DNA from: Actinopolyspora lacussalsi subsp. righensis
GTDB taxonomy: Bacteria > Actinomycetota > Actinomycetes > Mycobacteriales > Pseudonocardiaceae
Length of the DNA stretch: 64,000 nt
Reading direction: 5' to 3'
NCBI RefSeq assembly: GCF_900116555.1
Contig: NZ_FPAT01000012.1
Span: 107,169-171,168 of the forward strand
Shown piece by piece: positions 47,467 through 56,523 of the stretch (position 1 is the first letter of the stretch; each line of letters starts with the position of its first letter). The notes beneath the pieces are model-generated. The model saw only the letters and a list, made by a program, of their open reading frames with translations, ran no database searches and had not been told where the DNA came from. The position numbers and the translations under genes are program-made.

Positions 47467-49977
47467 CTAGTCGAGTCTGCGCGCGCCGAGCTCGCTGACC
47501 AGTAACTCGACCGCCTCGTCGTCGGGATCGCGTTCGACCGAGCCGTCACGCGGTGCGGCTTCGGCAGTGCTCGCGGCGGCCGATCCGGCCGGAGCGGCGT
47601 ACTTCCCAGCCGGCGACTCCGCCGCTCCCGAACCGGCGCTGCCCGGCCGGGAGGTTTCGGAATGCGCCGAACCGGCCCGGTTCCCCGAGGTAGCCGCGGA
47701 CTCGGCCCTCGGTGGTTCGGAACGGTACGGAGCCGCGGAGTCCGGCTCCGGTGGCCGACCGGGCTCGACGTCCTCCCACTCGGGCGGTTCGGGATCCGAT
47801 TCGGGAGGCGGTTCCGGCGGCAGGGGCGGTTCCGGTGGTTCCGAGGACGCGGGTGCCTCCGGCCTCGCCGATACGGCGGGTGACTCGGCTGCCGTGGGAG
47901 GTTCGGCCGCCGCAGGAGATTCGGCCGTCACGCTTGACTCGGCGGCAGCTGGGGGCTCGGGCGCGACGGAGGATTCGGAAGTGCCCGGGGAGTCCGACAC
48001 GGCCGGAGTCGCGGCGGTGGAAGCAGCCGCGGCCGGGGTGACCTCCGGTTCCTCCGGAGGACTCTCCGGCTCGGGAGTACGTTCCGCGGCCGCGCTCGAG
48101 GCGGCCGGTTGTGCGCTCGGGGCGGCGGACCGTTCCGGAGCGGGAGCCGCCTCGGTCGCGGGGGCTCGCTCCGCGGTCGACCGGGGAGCCTCCGCTGCCC
48201 CCCGCGCTGTGCCGCCACGCTCGGGCTGCGGCGTCGCGGCCGGCGCGCGGGCGGACCGCTCCTCACCCTCGACGAGGCACTCCAGCTCCCAATCGCCCCC
48301 GACGACCGCGCGCATCGCCTCCCGCACGTAGTCGATGCGGCGAGCCTGCATGAACTGCTTGCGCAGTCCGGCGGTCGGCATCGACAGCACCAGCGTGTTG
48401 TCCCGCAGCTCCACCAGCGAGGCGTTCAGCAGCAGCGCCTGGGTCGGCCGGTTGCGCTCCGCCACGGCACGCAGCAGGTCGTTCCACACCTGGCGCAGCT
48501 CGGCGGCGGGCCTGCCGCCTCCCGTACGCGAGTCGTCCTCCACCGGTTCGGGAGAGCTAGCCCGCTGCTCCCGTTGGGCGTGTCCCTCGGGAGGTGTCGC
48601 GGCACGATCGCCGCCCGCCGGACGCTCGGGAGGCTTCCCCGCGTCGGCGGCGCCGTCCCGCCCGGCCTCGGCAGCCCGTGCGGGGGGTGGCTCGGCACGG
48701 TCCGACTCCGCGACCGGCGGGGGCGAACCGCCGTCCGGTTCACTCGGAGCGGCACTCCGCGCGGCCGGGGCGGGGGCCGGGGCGGCTTCCGCACCACCCC
48801 CGGAAGTCGGCGGGGCCACCGTCATGCGTCGCTCGACCCGCTCGATGCGCTGCAGCACCGCCGCCTCGTCCCCGGAAGCGGCGGGGAGCATCATGCGGGC
48901 GCACAACAACTCCAGCAGCAAGCGGGGCGCGGTGGCACCGCGCATCTCGGACAGCCCGGCGTGCACGATCTCGGCGAACCGGGTCAGCGTGGCCGTCCCG
49001 AGCTTCTCGGCCTGCTCCCGCATCCTGCCGATCCCGTCACCGGCGTTCTGGATGAGACCGCGCTCCGCCGCGTCCGGCACCGACTGCAGCAACACGAGGT
49101 CGCGCAACCGGTCCAGCAGGTCGGAGGCGAACCTGCGGGGATCGTGACCGGCCTCCACGACCCGATCCACCGTGCCGTAGACGGTGGCCGGATCGTTCGC
49201 GGCCAGCGCGTCCACCATCGCGTCTATCAGGGCGACGTCGGTGACCCCGAGCAGCGCCACGGCGCGCTCGTAGGTGATGCCCTCCGCACCGGCACCGGCG
49301 ACCAGTTGGTCCAGCACGCTCAGCGCGTCACGGGCGGAGCCTCCCCCGGCGCTGATCGCCAGCGGATACACCGCCGGGTCCACGCTGACGCCTTCCTCGG
49401 CGCAGATCCGCTCCAGCAGCTCGCGGAGTTCACCCGGTGGGATCAGCCGGAACGGGTAGTGGTGGGTGCGGGACCTGATGGTGGTCAGCACCTTGTCCGG
49501 CTCGGTGGTGGCGAACACGAAGACCAGGTGGTCGGGCGGCTCCTCCACGATCTTGAGCAGGGCGTTGAACCCCTGCTGGGTGACCATGTGGGCCTCGTCG
49601 ATGACGAAGATCCGGTAACGCGACTGCGCCGGGGCGAACACCGCCCGATCGCGCAGTTCGCGCGCGTCGTCCACACCACCGTGACTGGCGGCGTCCATCT
49701 CGACGACGTCCACGCTGCCCGAACCGTCCGGAGCCAGCGCGACGCAGGAGTCGCATTCGCCGCACGGCTCGTCCGTGGGGCCCTGGGCACAGTTCAGCGA
49801 ACGCGCGAGGATCCGCGCACTGGAGGTCTTGCCGCACCCACGGGGCCCGGAGAACAGGTAGGCGTGGTTGATCCGCTGTGCGGCCAGCGCGGTTCGCAGC
49901 GGTTGCGTAACGTGTGACTGCCCCACGACCTCGCCGAAGGTCGCCGGTCGATACTTGCGATAGAGCGCGAGCGCCAC
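47467..49977 (-). CDS. dnaX: DNA polymerase III subunit gamma/tau
   Basis: This is an 836-residue clamp-loader ATPase. It begins [20 protein letters not shown] (GTG 49977) and has Walker [10 protein letters not shown], a zinc module CxxxxxxxxCGECDSC, Walker [11 protein letters not shown] and the SRC-type arginine finger region [11 protein letters not shown] proline/glutamate/serine-rich low-complexity linker occurs at about residues 395-490, and a second, longer one runs from about 600 to 820. It is much longer than E. coli tau (643 residues). A frameshift to make gamma is not evident. It lies upstream of ybaB-recR. Confidence 0.95.
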   Translation of the reverse strand: MALALYRKYRPATFGEVVGQSHVTQPLRTALAAQRINHAYLFSGPRGCGKTSSARILARSLNCAQGPTDEPCGECDSCVALAPDGSGSVDVVEMDAASHGGVDDARELRDRAVFAPAQSRYRIFVIDEAHMVTQQGFNALLKIVEEPPDHLVFVFATTEPDKVLTTIRSRTHHYPFRLIPPGELRELLERICAEEGVSVDPAVYPLAISAGGGSARDALSVLDQLVAGAGAEGITYERAVALLGVTDVALIDAMVDALAANDPATVYGTVDRVVEAGHDPRRFASDLLDRLRDLVLLQSVPDAAERGLIQNAGDGIGRMREQAEKLGTATLTRFAEIVHAGLSEMRGATAPRLLLELLCARMMLPAASGDEAAVLQRIERVERRMTVAPPTSGGGAEAAPAPAPAARSAAPSEPDGGSPPPVAESDRAEPPPARAAEAGRDGAADAGKPPERPAGGDRAATPPEGHAQREQRASSPEPVEDDSRTGGGRPAAELRQVWNDLLRAVAERNRPTQALLLNASLVELRDNTLVLSMPTAGLRKQFMQARRIDYVREAMRAVVGGDWELECLVEGEERSARAPAATPQPERGGTARGAAEAPRSTAERAPATEAAPAPERSAAPSAQPAASSAAAERTPEPESPPEEPEVTPAAAASTAATPAVSDSPGTSESSVAPEPPAAAESSVTAESPAAAEPPTAAESPAVSARPEAPASSEPPEPPLPPEPPPESDPEPPEWEDVEPGRPPEPDSAAPYRSEPPRAESAATSGNRAGSAHSETSRPGSAGSGAAESPAGKYAAPAGSAAASTAEAAPRDGSVERDPDDEAVELLVSELGARRLD

Positions 49978-50200
49978 ACCGGCAACGATACGTGCCACCA
50001 CCGACGAGTTCGGCATCGGGAGCGACGACGGCGGGAAGGTGGCGTGGATCGCCGGTCGAGGCGCGCCACAGCGTTATGGGGCGCAGCGTGACGGGGGGCG
50101 CCGACGGTGTGGGCGGAGTGGGTGGATCAGGTGGGCGGTACCGACCGCTCACGCGGATCCCGCGGTGCACCCTGAAAAGTGGTGGGCCCCGAGACAAAAG

Positions 50201-50288
50201 GGGACCCCGCGCACCCGCCAGAGCCCGCTTACCCTTGCTGCCTTCCGGCCCTGGGGGAGTTCACAGGATGACGCCGCGCGGAGTCCTC
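50201..50288 (-). ncRNA. ffs: Signal recognition particle RNA, small bacterial type
   Basis: On the minus strand this reads GGACUCCGCG..., closing with CGCGGGGUCC. The conserved apical region GGCCGGAAGGCAGCAAGGGU is in the middle (complement of 50234-50260), containing the GGAA tetraloop side of helix 8 that binds Ffh. The 3' side runs into CCCCTTTTGTCTC, a short terminator T-run. A likely -10 (TACACT on the minus strand) lies just upstream at 50295-50300. Its position between dnaX and tRNA-Ser matches other actinobacteria. Confidence 0.9.
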
Positions 50289-50426
50289 GTTCAGTGTAAC
50301 GGGCCGCCGCCACGGTGAACCGACCCCCCGTCATCGCCCGGGAGACAGCGCGGGGCGGACCCACCCGCCGGCGGTTCCGGAGGGGGGTCGCGAGGTCGGC
50401 GGAACCCGTCACGTACACTCTTTCGC

Positions 50427-50512
50427 GGAGGATTGGCCGAGCGGCCTAAGGCGCACGACTGGAATTCGTGTTGGGTTAACAGCCCTCGCGGGTTCGAATC
50501 CCGCATCCTCCG
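50427..50512 (+). tRNA. tRNA-Ser (anticodon GGA)
   Basis: The acceptor arms GGAGGAT and ATCCTCC pair fully. The anticodon stem CACGA/TCGTG encloses CTGGAAT, giving anticodon GGA. A long variable arm (class II) is present, and the T loop is GGTTCGAATCC. Discriminator G at 50512; CCA is not encoded. It is 86 nt long. Confidence 0.96.
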
Positions 50513-50518
50513 CCGGCG

Positions 50519-50551
50519 ACGGGCCGGGCGTGGACTTCACGCCCGGCCCGT
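50519..50551 (+). terminator. Terminator hairpin of tRNA-Ser(GGA)
   Basis: ACGGGCCGGGCGTG (50519-50532) pairs perfectly with CACGCCCGGCCCGT (50538-50551) around a five-base loop, followed by TCTCGTT. It lies directly after the tRNA 3' end. Confidence 0.8.
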
Positions 50552-50976
50552 TCTCGTTCGCCCACCTCTTCCCGTTCACGGCCCCACCCGCCGTGCGGTG
50601 CCCTGCCGCCTCAACGCTCGTGGTTACCCGTTCGGCGGCCCTTCGGCACGTTCGCAGCGAGCTCGCACCCCACCGACAGCGGTATAGCTCCGCCCCGGAT
50701 CGCGGCGAGCGCCGCTCACTGCCAGAGCTCCGCCGTCTCATCCTCCCCGGGCCCTTCTGGGCCGCCGGGCCGATCGGGGGCGCTTGGTCCCGTCGGGGGG
50801 ACGACACAGGCACGAAAGCAGTAACGCGTTACTCCCGGTACTTCCGCATTAGTAGGCAATCGCGTCGCGACCCTGGATCTCGCCTTCCGGCTCCCCCGAT
50901 AGTGCGCGTGCAATCCGCTAAACCGATTCCGCCGAGGCGGCGAACCCGCCCGCCGGAAGAGGAGAGGAGAACGGAA
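50552..50976. promoter_or_regulatory. 425-bp non-coding region with a 14-bp palindrome
   Basis: No convincing gene is seen here. AGTAACGCGTTACT at 50820-50833 is a perfect palindrome and a candidate operator. It lies about 145 bp upstream of the secreted-protein pair that starts at 50977. Confidence 0.4.
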
Positions 50977-51480
50977 TTGGCAAGAGCCAAGACCGGAACC
51001 GGACGGCTCCGCACCAGGACCGCCGCGGTGGCTCTGGCGAGCTGCGCGATGGCAGCGGGACTGACGGCGACCACCGCGCAGGCGGCCCAGGCGTCCGAAA
51101 CGGACGAACACTGCGTGCTGGACGTCTCCACCCGGGACCACACCTGCTACGAGACGTTGGCCGAGGCCAGACAGCAGGGGCGGCGAATCGCCGACACCAC
51201 CGGTGAGCTCATCGGCGCCACCGTCTTCGAGGACGTCGAGTACGGCGGTTCCTCACTGACGATCACTGTACCGGAACCGTGCCCCAAGAACGACGAAGTG
51301 GACTTCTGGCTCGATCTGGACGACTACTGGCAGAACCGGATCTCCTCGGTACAGGCCTGGTCCACCTGCTGGGTCTGGCTCTACCCGGACTCGGGCGACC
51401 GCGCGGGCCCCTACAAGGAGAACCACCCCGACGTGGGCGGCTACATCAACGATCGAACAGTGACCGTCGGACTGAGCTGA
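50977..51480 (+). CDS. Secreted crystallin-like protein (peptidase inhibitor I36 type)
   Basis: This 167-residue protein has a Sec signal peptide (RTAAVALASCAMAAGLTATT, cut after AQA). The mature part includes a TLAEARQQGRRIADTTGELIG helix, then FEDVEYGGSSLTITVPEPC, LDLDDYWQNRISSVQAWSTC and WVWLYPDSGDRAGPYKENHP. This arrangement of Tyr/Gly/Ser and paired Cys fits a beta/gamma-crystallin Greek-key module as in the I36 inhibitors of Streptomyces. It starts with TTG 50977, with GGAGAGGAG upstream. The next secreted protein gene follows after 13 bp. Inhibitor activity is unproven. Confidence 0.75.
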   Translation: MARAKTGTGRLRTRTAAVALASCAMAAGLTATTAQAAQASETDEHCVLDVSTRDHTCYETLAEARQQGRRIADTTGELIGATVFEDVEYGGSSLTITVPEPCPKNDEVDFWLDLDDYWQNRISSVQAWSTCWVWLYPDSGDRAGPYKENHPDVGGYINDRTVTVGLS

Positions 51481-51493
51481 GCGAGGACGAAGA

Positions 51494-52087
51494 ATGAAGT
51501 CGCGCAATCGACTGGCGGTCGGCCTGAGCGCCGCCGCGCTGGCAATGACCGGACTGGCCGCGCCCGCGAGCGCCACGACCGAGGCCGACCCCACCGTGCG
51601 GCAGCTGCTGCAGCAGTGCGAGAACGGCAACACCGATCTCTGCGAGTTTCACCCCTCCGGGCCGCCGGAAACGCACCGCGGCTCCTACGAGCTGGTCGGC
51701 GGGGCAACGAACTGCTCCGAGGGAACCTCCACCCGAATCATCGGCTGGCAGTCCTCCAGGGGCACCACCACCAACGTGAGCATGACCATCAGTGCGGGCG
51801 TCACGCTGGGCGAGGTGTTCGAGGCGGGCTTCGAGACCAGTTACGAGCGGCAGTGGAGCTGGAGCACCACCAAGTCCGACGAGATCCGTCACGAGCTGGG
51901 ACCGAACCAGGCCGTGAACATCTACGCCGCGCCGATGCGGCAGAAGGTCACCGGAACCTACGAGCTGCACTTCGGTGATCCGTACTACGGGCACTACTAC
52001 TGGTACGTGCACGACGTGACGGTCGACGGACCGCAGGACAACCCGGCGTGGCAGACCAGGGTGGAGTCGAAGCCCGCCAACTGCTGA
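51494..52087 (+). CDS. Secreted protein, possible aerolysin/ETX-MTX2-like fold
   Basis: This 197-residue protein has a clear signal peptide (NRLAVGLSAAALAMTGLAAP, cut after ASA). The mature part has alternating Ser/Thr-rich strands, TTTNVSMTISAGVTLGEVFE then FETSYERQWSWSTTKSDEIR. A conserved-looking VNIYAAPMRQKVTGTYELHF follows. Long Ser/Thr beta stretches with an amphipathic insert resemble aerolysin-type pore formers, but this is inference from pattern alone. Cys residues (QQC, DLC, NC) could form disulfides. It is 13 bp downstream of the crystallin-like gene and probably in the same operon. Confidence 0.65.
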   Translation: MKSRNRLAVGLSAAALAMTGLAAPASATTEADPTVRQLLQQCENGNTDLCEFHPSGPPETHRGSYELVGGATNCSEGTSTRIIGWQSSRGTTTNVSMTISAGVTLGEVFEAGFETSYERQWSWSTTKSDEIRHELGPNQAVNIYAAPMRQKVTGTYELHFGDPYYGHYYWYVHDVTVDGPQDNPAWQTRVESKPANC

Positions 52088-52138
52088 TCCGACCGCGACC
52101 GACAGGGGCACCGCGGTGCCGACCGGGCCCCGACGTGA

Positions 52139-52179
52139 AAGAGCGGCGCCGGTTCCCCTCGGGGGATCCGGCGCCGCTC
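52139..52179 (+). terminator. Terminator hairpin of the secreted-protein operon
   Basis: GAGCGGCGCCGG and CCGGCGCCGCTC form a 12-bp perfect stem around a loop that itself contains CCCC/GGGG. It starts about 50 bp after the stop codon and lies between the operon and the convergent tRNA-Ser. Confidence 0.8.
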
Positions 52180-52190
52180 TCGTCAACGCG

Positions 52191-52275
52191 CGGTAGCGGT
52201 GGGATTCGAACCCACGGAGGCTCTCACCTCACGCGATTTCGAGTCGCGCTCCTTAGGCCGCTCGGACACGCTACC
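52191..52275 (-). tRNA. tRNA-Ser (anticodon CGA)
   Basis: On the minus strand the acceptor GGTAGCG pairs with CGCTACC. The anticodon stem CGCGA/TCGCG encloses CTCGAAA, giving anticodon CGA. A long class II variable arm is present, and the T arm contains GGTTCGAATCC. Discriminator G; CCA not encoded. It is 85 nt long. Confidence 0.96.
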
Positions 52276-52464
52276 GCGAACAAGCGTAACGAACGGTCCT
52301 CACGAATCCAGCACGGGGGTCGAGGGAGTCGATTTTCCCCGCGCAGCGGGCCGCTGGCACTCTGTCGCGGCAGCACCCGAGCGCTCGGGGCGGGCGCGCC
52401 CACGCACCACTCCCGGGACGCCCCGCTCGACCGAAACCGACGTTCCGCCCCGAGGGGGTGCCCC

Positions 52465-52734
52465 TCAGCGCCGGTCCTCGCCGCCTTCCCGGTTTCCGCC
52501 CTGGTCGCCGCGCTGCTCACCGCTCTGGTCGCCGCGCAGCTTGTCCTTGATGTCCTCGGCCGCTCCCGCGGCACGATCCTTCATGTCCTGGCCGGACTCC
52601 TTGGCCTCGCCCTCGAGCCGGTCCCGCTTGCCCGCATCCTTCATGTCGCGGTTGCCGGTCGCGCGGCCGGTCGCCTCCTTGGCCCTGCCCGCGAGCTGCT
52701 GGGCCTGGTGCTTGACCTTGTCGAACGTACTCAT
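52465..52734 (-). CDS. CsbD family stress protein
   Basis: This is an 89-residue hydrophilic protein. It has STFDKVKHQAQQLAGRAKEA and a second KRDRLEGEAKESGQDMKDRA segment with the CsbD repeat character, then a Gly/Asp/Arg-rich tail. CsbD proteins are induced by general stress and have no known enzymatic role. ATG 52734 with CAGGAGGTCGCG upstream. It lies 73 bp from tadA on the same strand. Confidence 0.88.
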   Translation of the reverse strand: MSTFDKVKHQAQQLAGRAKEATGRATGNRDMKDAGKRDRLEGEAKESGQDMKDRAAGAAEDIKDKLRGDQSGEQRGDQGGNREGGEDRR

Positions 52735-52807
52735 CGCGACCTCCTGTTGCCGATTGCTCCCGCTGCATACCCGGCAACTCCACCGAATCACGCGATAGTG
52801 ACTCAAG

Positions 52808-53275
52808 TCACATTCGATGCTCGCCGAAGAACTCCGCCAGCAACGCGGCACACTCGCGATCGAGCACACCGCCGACGACCTCGGGCCGATGGTTGAGCCT
52901 GCCGTCCCGGACGACGTCCCACAGCGAACCGACCGCCCCGGTGCGGGGCTCCCAGCTGCCGAAGACCAGCCTGGAGATCCGGGACAACACCAGTGCACCG
53001 GCGCACATCGTGCACGGCTCGACGGTCACGGCCAGGGTGCATCCCCCCAGCCGCCAACCGTCGCCGTGGGCGGCCGCGGCCGCACGCAACACCAGCATCT
53101 CGGCATGGGCCGTGGGGTCGGACAACTCCTCACGGCGGTTGTGCGCCCGCGCCAGTATCCGACCGTCCGGGCCGGCCACCACCGCTCCGATCGGCACGTC
53201 CCCCGCCGCCGTGGCGTCCGATGCCACGGCGAGCGCGGAACGGACCAGTTCCCGATCCCCGGAAGCCTCGATCAT
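52808..53275 (-). CDS. tadA: tRNA-specific adenosine deaminase
   Basis: This 155-residue zinc deaminase converts A34 to inosine in tRNA-Arg(ACG). The active-site motif is HAE at residues 57-59, and the zinc Cys pair is PCTMC (Cys88, Cys91). VPIGAVVAGPDGRILARAHN is the family start. ATG 53275 gives the usual length. The gene next upstream encodes the small protein usually associated with tadA in actinobacteria. Confidence 0.95.
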   Translation of the reverse strand: MIEASGDRELVRSALAVASDATAAGDVPIGAVVAGPDGRILARAHNRREELSDPTAHAEMLVLRAAAAAHGDGWRLGGCTLAVTVEPCTMCAGALVLSRISRLVFGSWEPRTGAVGSLWDVVRDGRLNHRPEVVGGVLDRECAALLAEFFGEHRM

Positions 53276-53363
53276 GCCGGCCCGTCCGGTCGCCGTCGCT
53301 TTCCGACACCGCGTTCGGCACCGGGCACCACGACCGTTCCGAGCCCCACGGCCACTCCGGCCA

Positions 53364-53846
53364 CTACAACCGCTCCAGCACCGCGGTGAACTGCTCACCG
53401 AAGCCGCAGCGCTGCGCGATCATCTCGAGCTGCTCGTCCGGGTACAGGTCGACCTCTTCGGTGATCAGCAGCAGTTCCTCCTCCGGCAGTCCCAGGTCGG
53501 AGAGCAACGCGAGGTTGCCCTCCGGCCAGATCTCCTCGTCCTCCTCATCGGGTGGCTCCGTACGCAGCAGGTCCAGCACGTCGGCGGCTACGTCGTAGTC
53601 CAGCGCGGCCGCCGCGTCGGACAGCGCCAGCTCCACACCGCCGGGCACCGGACGCACCAGCACGAAGAACTCGTCATCCACGTTGCACATGCCGATCGCG
53701 GCTCCGCTGGAGCGCAGTTCGCGTAATGCGGTGATGATCGCGTCGAGTCCGGTCAGCACCGAACCGTCCAACATGTCGCATCGCCATCGGCCGTCCTCAC
53801 GAACGGCGGCAACCGCGAACCCCGCGACCGGCTCCTGGAGCGTCAT
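53364..53846 (-). CDS. tRNA adenosine deaminase-associated protein
   Basis: This is a 160-residue acidic protein. It has FAVAAVREDGRWRCDMLDGS at the N terminus, IGMCNVDDEFFVLVRPVPGG in the middle and GLPEEELLLITEEVDLYPDE at the end, the pattern of the actinobacterial tadA-neighbour family. It lies 88 bp upstream of tadA. Exact function is unknown. No strong ribosome binding site is visible before ATG 53846. Confidence 0.87.
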   Translation of the reverse strand: MTLQEPVAGFAVAAVREDGRWRCDMLDGSVLTGLDAIITALRELRSSGAAIGMCNVDDEFFVLVRPVPGGVELALSDAAAALDYDVAADVLDLLRTEPPDEEDEEIWPEGNLALLSDLGLPEEELLLITEEVDLYPDEQLEMIAQRCGFGEQFTAVLERL

Positions 53847-53978
53847 GAGGCCACGGTAAAGCGTGCGAACGCCACCCGAAAGCACGATTGCGAACAGCTC
53901 ACCGACCGAGTCAATGATTCGCGTTCGGCGTGTTCACGCCGTCACCACTCCGGCACGAGTTGTTGAGGGTAGGGCAGG

Positions 53979-54998
53979 ATGATCCCCATGCGAGCCGTGT
54001 GTGTGATCGGGCTGGGACTGATCGGCGGATCCGTGCTCCGGGCAGCGGTGCGTTCGGGCAGACCGGCGTGGGGAGCGACCACTTCGGCGGAGGACGCCGC
54101 CGCCGCTCGCGCGGCGGGTTACGAGGTGCTGTCGAGTACCGAGCGGGCGTTGGAGCGCGCCCGGGAGCGGGACGCGCTGGTAGTGCTCGCGACACCGCTG
54201 CCCGCTGTCGGCACGGTACTGCGGGAGGTGAACCGACACGCGCCCACGACCTTGCTGACCGACGTGGTCAGCGTGCAGGAACCGATGCACGACTCGGTGC
54301 GGGAATCCGCTCCGGCGGCACGTTACGCGGGCGGGCACCCGATGGCGGGAACCGACCGCTCCGGCTGGGAAGCGGGCAGCGCGGAACTGTTCGACGGGGC
54401 CCTCTGGGCGGTCACGATCGGCGGCGACACCGGCCTCGACGCCTGGCGGGAAGCGGCACTGCTGGCACTGGACTGCGGCGCGCGAGTGGTGCCCGCCTCC
54501 CCCGCCGAGCACGACGCCGCGGTGGCGCGGGTATCGCATCTGCCCCACCTGCTGGCGGCCGTGCTCGCCTCCGTGGGCGGTGACGGTGGACCACTGGCCG
54601 AATCCCTGGCGGCGGGTTCGTTCCGGGACGGGACGCGAGTGATCGCCACCGACCCGGATCTGGTGCGGGCCATGACGGAGGGCAACCGCGCGGCCTTGCT
54701 GGACGCGTTGGACGACACCCTGGGGCGACTCGGAGCCGCGCGGGGAGCACTGGCCTCCACGGGGTCACTGAACGCCACGCTGCGCTCCGGCCACCAGGCA
54801 CGTGCCGGGTTCTATCCCGCCGAGCCGGCCGAACCGGTGCGGACGACCGTGCGACTCGACGCCGGGCACGCCTTGCGCAGGCTGCGCGAGCTCGGGGAGA
54901 GCGGGGCCCGCGTGGTTTCGCTGGCCGAGGACACGGCGGTGGCCGAACATCGCCCGGTGCCCGCCACGAACGACGAGGCAGCCCCCTCGGGAGAGTGA
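53979..54998 (+). CDS. tyrA: Prephenate dehydrogenase
   Basis: This 339-residue NAD(P)-dependent enzyme of tyrosine biosynthesis begins with the Rossmann motif AVCVIGLGLIGGSVLRAAV (GxGxxG at residues 11-16). HPMAGTDRSGWEAG is the substrate-binding His region. A helical dimerisation domain follows; the last 60 residues may be a loosely folded regulatory tail. ATG 53979 or ATG 53988 is the start. It is divergent from the tadA-associated gene, as is common in actinobacteria. Confidence 0.93.
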   Translation: MIPMRAVCVIGLGLIGGSVLRAAVRSGRPAWGATTSAEDAAAARAAGYEVLSSTERALERARERDALVVLATPLPAVGTVLREVNRHAPTTLLTDVVSVQEPMHDSVRESAPAARYAGGHPMAGTDRSGWEAGSAELFDGALWAVTIGGDTGLDAWREAALLALDCGARVVPASPAEHDAAVARVSHLPHLLAAVLASVGGDGGPLAESLAAGSFRDGTRVIATDPDLVRAMTEGNRAALLDALDDTLGRLGAARGALASTGSLNATLRSGHQARAGFYPAEPAEPVRTTVRLDAGHALRRLRELGESGARVVSLAEDTAVAEHRPVPATNDEAAPSGE

Positions 54999-55087
54999 AC
55001 GAGCGCCCCCGGCGGTGGCCGCGGATATTCGCCGAACTCACCCGAAAGAACTAAAGTGCTCACCCCCGATTGCGGCATCATGGCCCT

Positions 55088-56299
55088 ATGGCCCGTGCGA
55101 TGCTGCTCGACGCCACCCGAACTCCGTTCGGCAGGTACCGGGGCGAGCTCTCCGGGATCCGGGTGGACGACCTCGCCGCCATGCCGTTGGCCGAGCTGGT
55201 GCACCGACACGCCGACCGGGACGAGCGTCCGCTGGATCCCGGAAACATCGACGAGGTGATCTACGGCAACACCAACGGCGCGGGCGAGGAGAACCGCGAC
55301 GTGGCACGCATGGCCGTGCTGCTGGCCGGCCTGCCGGAGAACGTGCCCGGCGTGACCGTCAACCGATTGTGCGGCTCGGGGTGCGAGGCATTCGTGCAGG
55401 CGGGGCGCGCGGTGCGTACCGGGGACGCCGAGCTGGTCGTCGCGGGCGGTGTGGAGGGCATGAGCCGGGCACCGTTCGTCGTCCCCCGCCCGGAACGGGC
55501 GCTGCCCGACCGGTTGGAGGCCGTCTCGACGGCGGCCGGTTGGCGGCTGATCAATCCGCGCATGGATCCCGAGTGGACGGCTCCGCTGGGGCTGATCGCC
55601 GAACGCATCGCCACGGAACTGGGCGTGGGCCGAAGCGAGATGGACGAGTACACGCTGCGTTCGCACCGCCGCGCGGCGGCGGCCTGGGACGCCGGGATGC
55701 ACGACGGCTTCGTCTTCCCGGTGCGCGGCGTGGGCGGCATCCCGATGCGCAGCGACGAACCGCTGAGCTCGGAGACCGGCGCGGCCAAGCTCGCCGGGTT
55801 TCCCCCCGCCTTCTCTACCGAGGGGACCGTGACGGTGGGCAACTCCGCCCCGCTCGGCGACGGATCGGTGGCGGCGCTCATCGGCTCCCAGCGACAGGCC
55901 GAGCGGTTGGCCGTCACGCCCCTCGGTGAGCTGGTAGGCACGACGACGGTGGCCTGCGCGCCCCAGCGGTTCGTCCTCGCGACCGTGACGGCGATACGCG
56001 AGTTGCTGGACAAGTTGGAACTGCGAGCCGAGGAAGTCGACCTGTGGGAGATCAACGAAGCGTTCGCCGCGCTGGTGCTCGCGGTGCTGCGGCAACTTCC
56101 GGAAGCTCCACACGATCGAGTGAACGTGCACGGTGGCGCACTGGCCTACGGGCATCCGCTCGGCGCGTCCATGTCGCGGGTGGTCGTCGACCTTTGTCGC
56201 CACCTGAACCATCGCGGCGGTGGATTCGGAATCGCGGCCACGGGGGTGGGTGTCGGACAGGCGACCGCTGTCGCCGTGCGAGCGCGACCGGAAACGTGA
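55088..56299 (+). CDS. Thiolase family protein lacking the second catalytic cysteine
   Basis: This is a 403-residue thiolase-fold acyltransferase. The nucleophile Cys95 is in NRLCGSGCEAF, GGVEGMSRAPF is the conserved loop, NEAFAALVLAV carries the Asn-Glu-Ala-Phe motif and GHPLGASMSR the catalytic His. At the usual second Cys (CIGGGQG-like) the sequence reads GIAATGVGVGQA, with Gly386 in place of Cys. Biosynthetic and degradative thiolases need that Cys as acid/base, so normal activity is doubtful. ATG 55088 is chosen; it is a standalone gene after tyrA. Confidence 0.88.
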   Translation: MARAMLLDATRTPFGRYRGELSGIRVDDLAAMPLAELVHRHADRDERPLDPGNIDEVIYGNTNGAGEENRDVARMAVLLAGLPENVPGVTVNRLCGSGCEAFVQAGRAVRTGDAELVVAGGVEGMSRAPFVVPRPERALPDRLEAVSTAAGWRLINPRMDPEWTAPLGLIAERIATELGVGRSEMDEYTLRSHRRAAAAWDAGMHDGFVFPVRGVGGIPMRSDEPLSSETGAAKLAGFPPAFSTEGTVTVGNSAPLGDGSVAALIGSQRQAERLAVTPLGELVGTTTVACAPQRFVLATVTAIRELLDKLELRAEEVDLWEINEAFAALVLAVLRQLPEAPHDRVNVHGGALAYGHPLGASMSRVVVDLCRHLNHRGGGFGIAATGVGVGQATAVAVRARPET

Positions 56300-56523
56300 A
56301 CAACCATCGACCCGCCGATTTTCGCGGATTTTCCGAAACTTGATTCACAAGAAAACCGATAACACTCAATACGGTGAATGCCGCGCGTGTCGTCCGGCAC
56401 CGGGAAATCAACTGGGGTAAAAACGAGTTGTCGGCGAACCAATGGGGTCGACCCCAACGGGATCGAAACCAATGAGCTCAACCGGCGAACAATTCCCATA
56501 ATCCGAAAGGAAAGGGCGCGAGC

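Noticed and set aside
47467..49977. A programmed frameshift in dnaX
   Set aside because: I see no A- or T-rich slippery run followed by an early stop in the alternative frame; the long form seems to be the only product.
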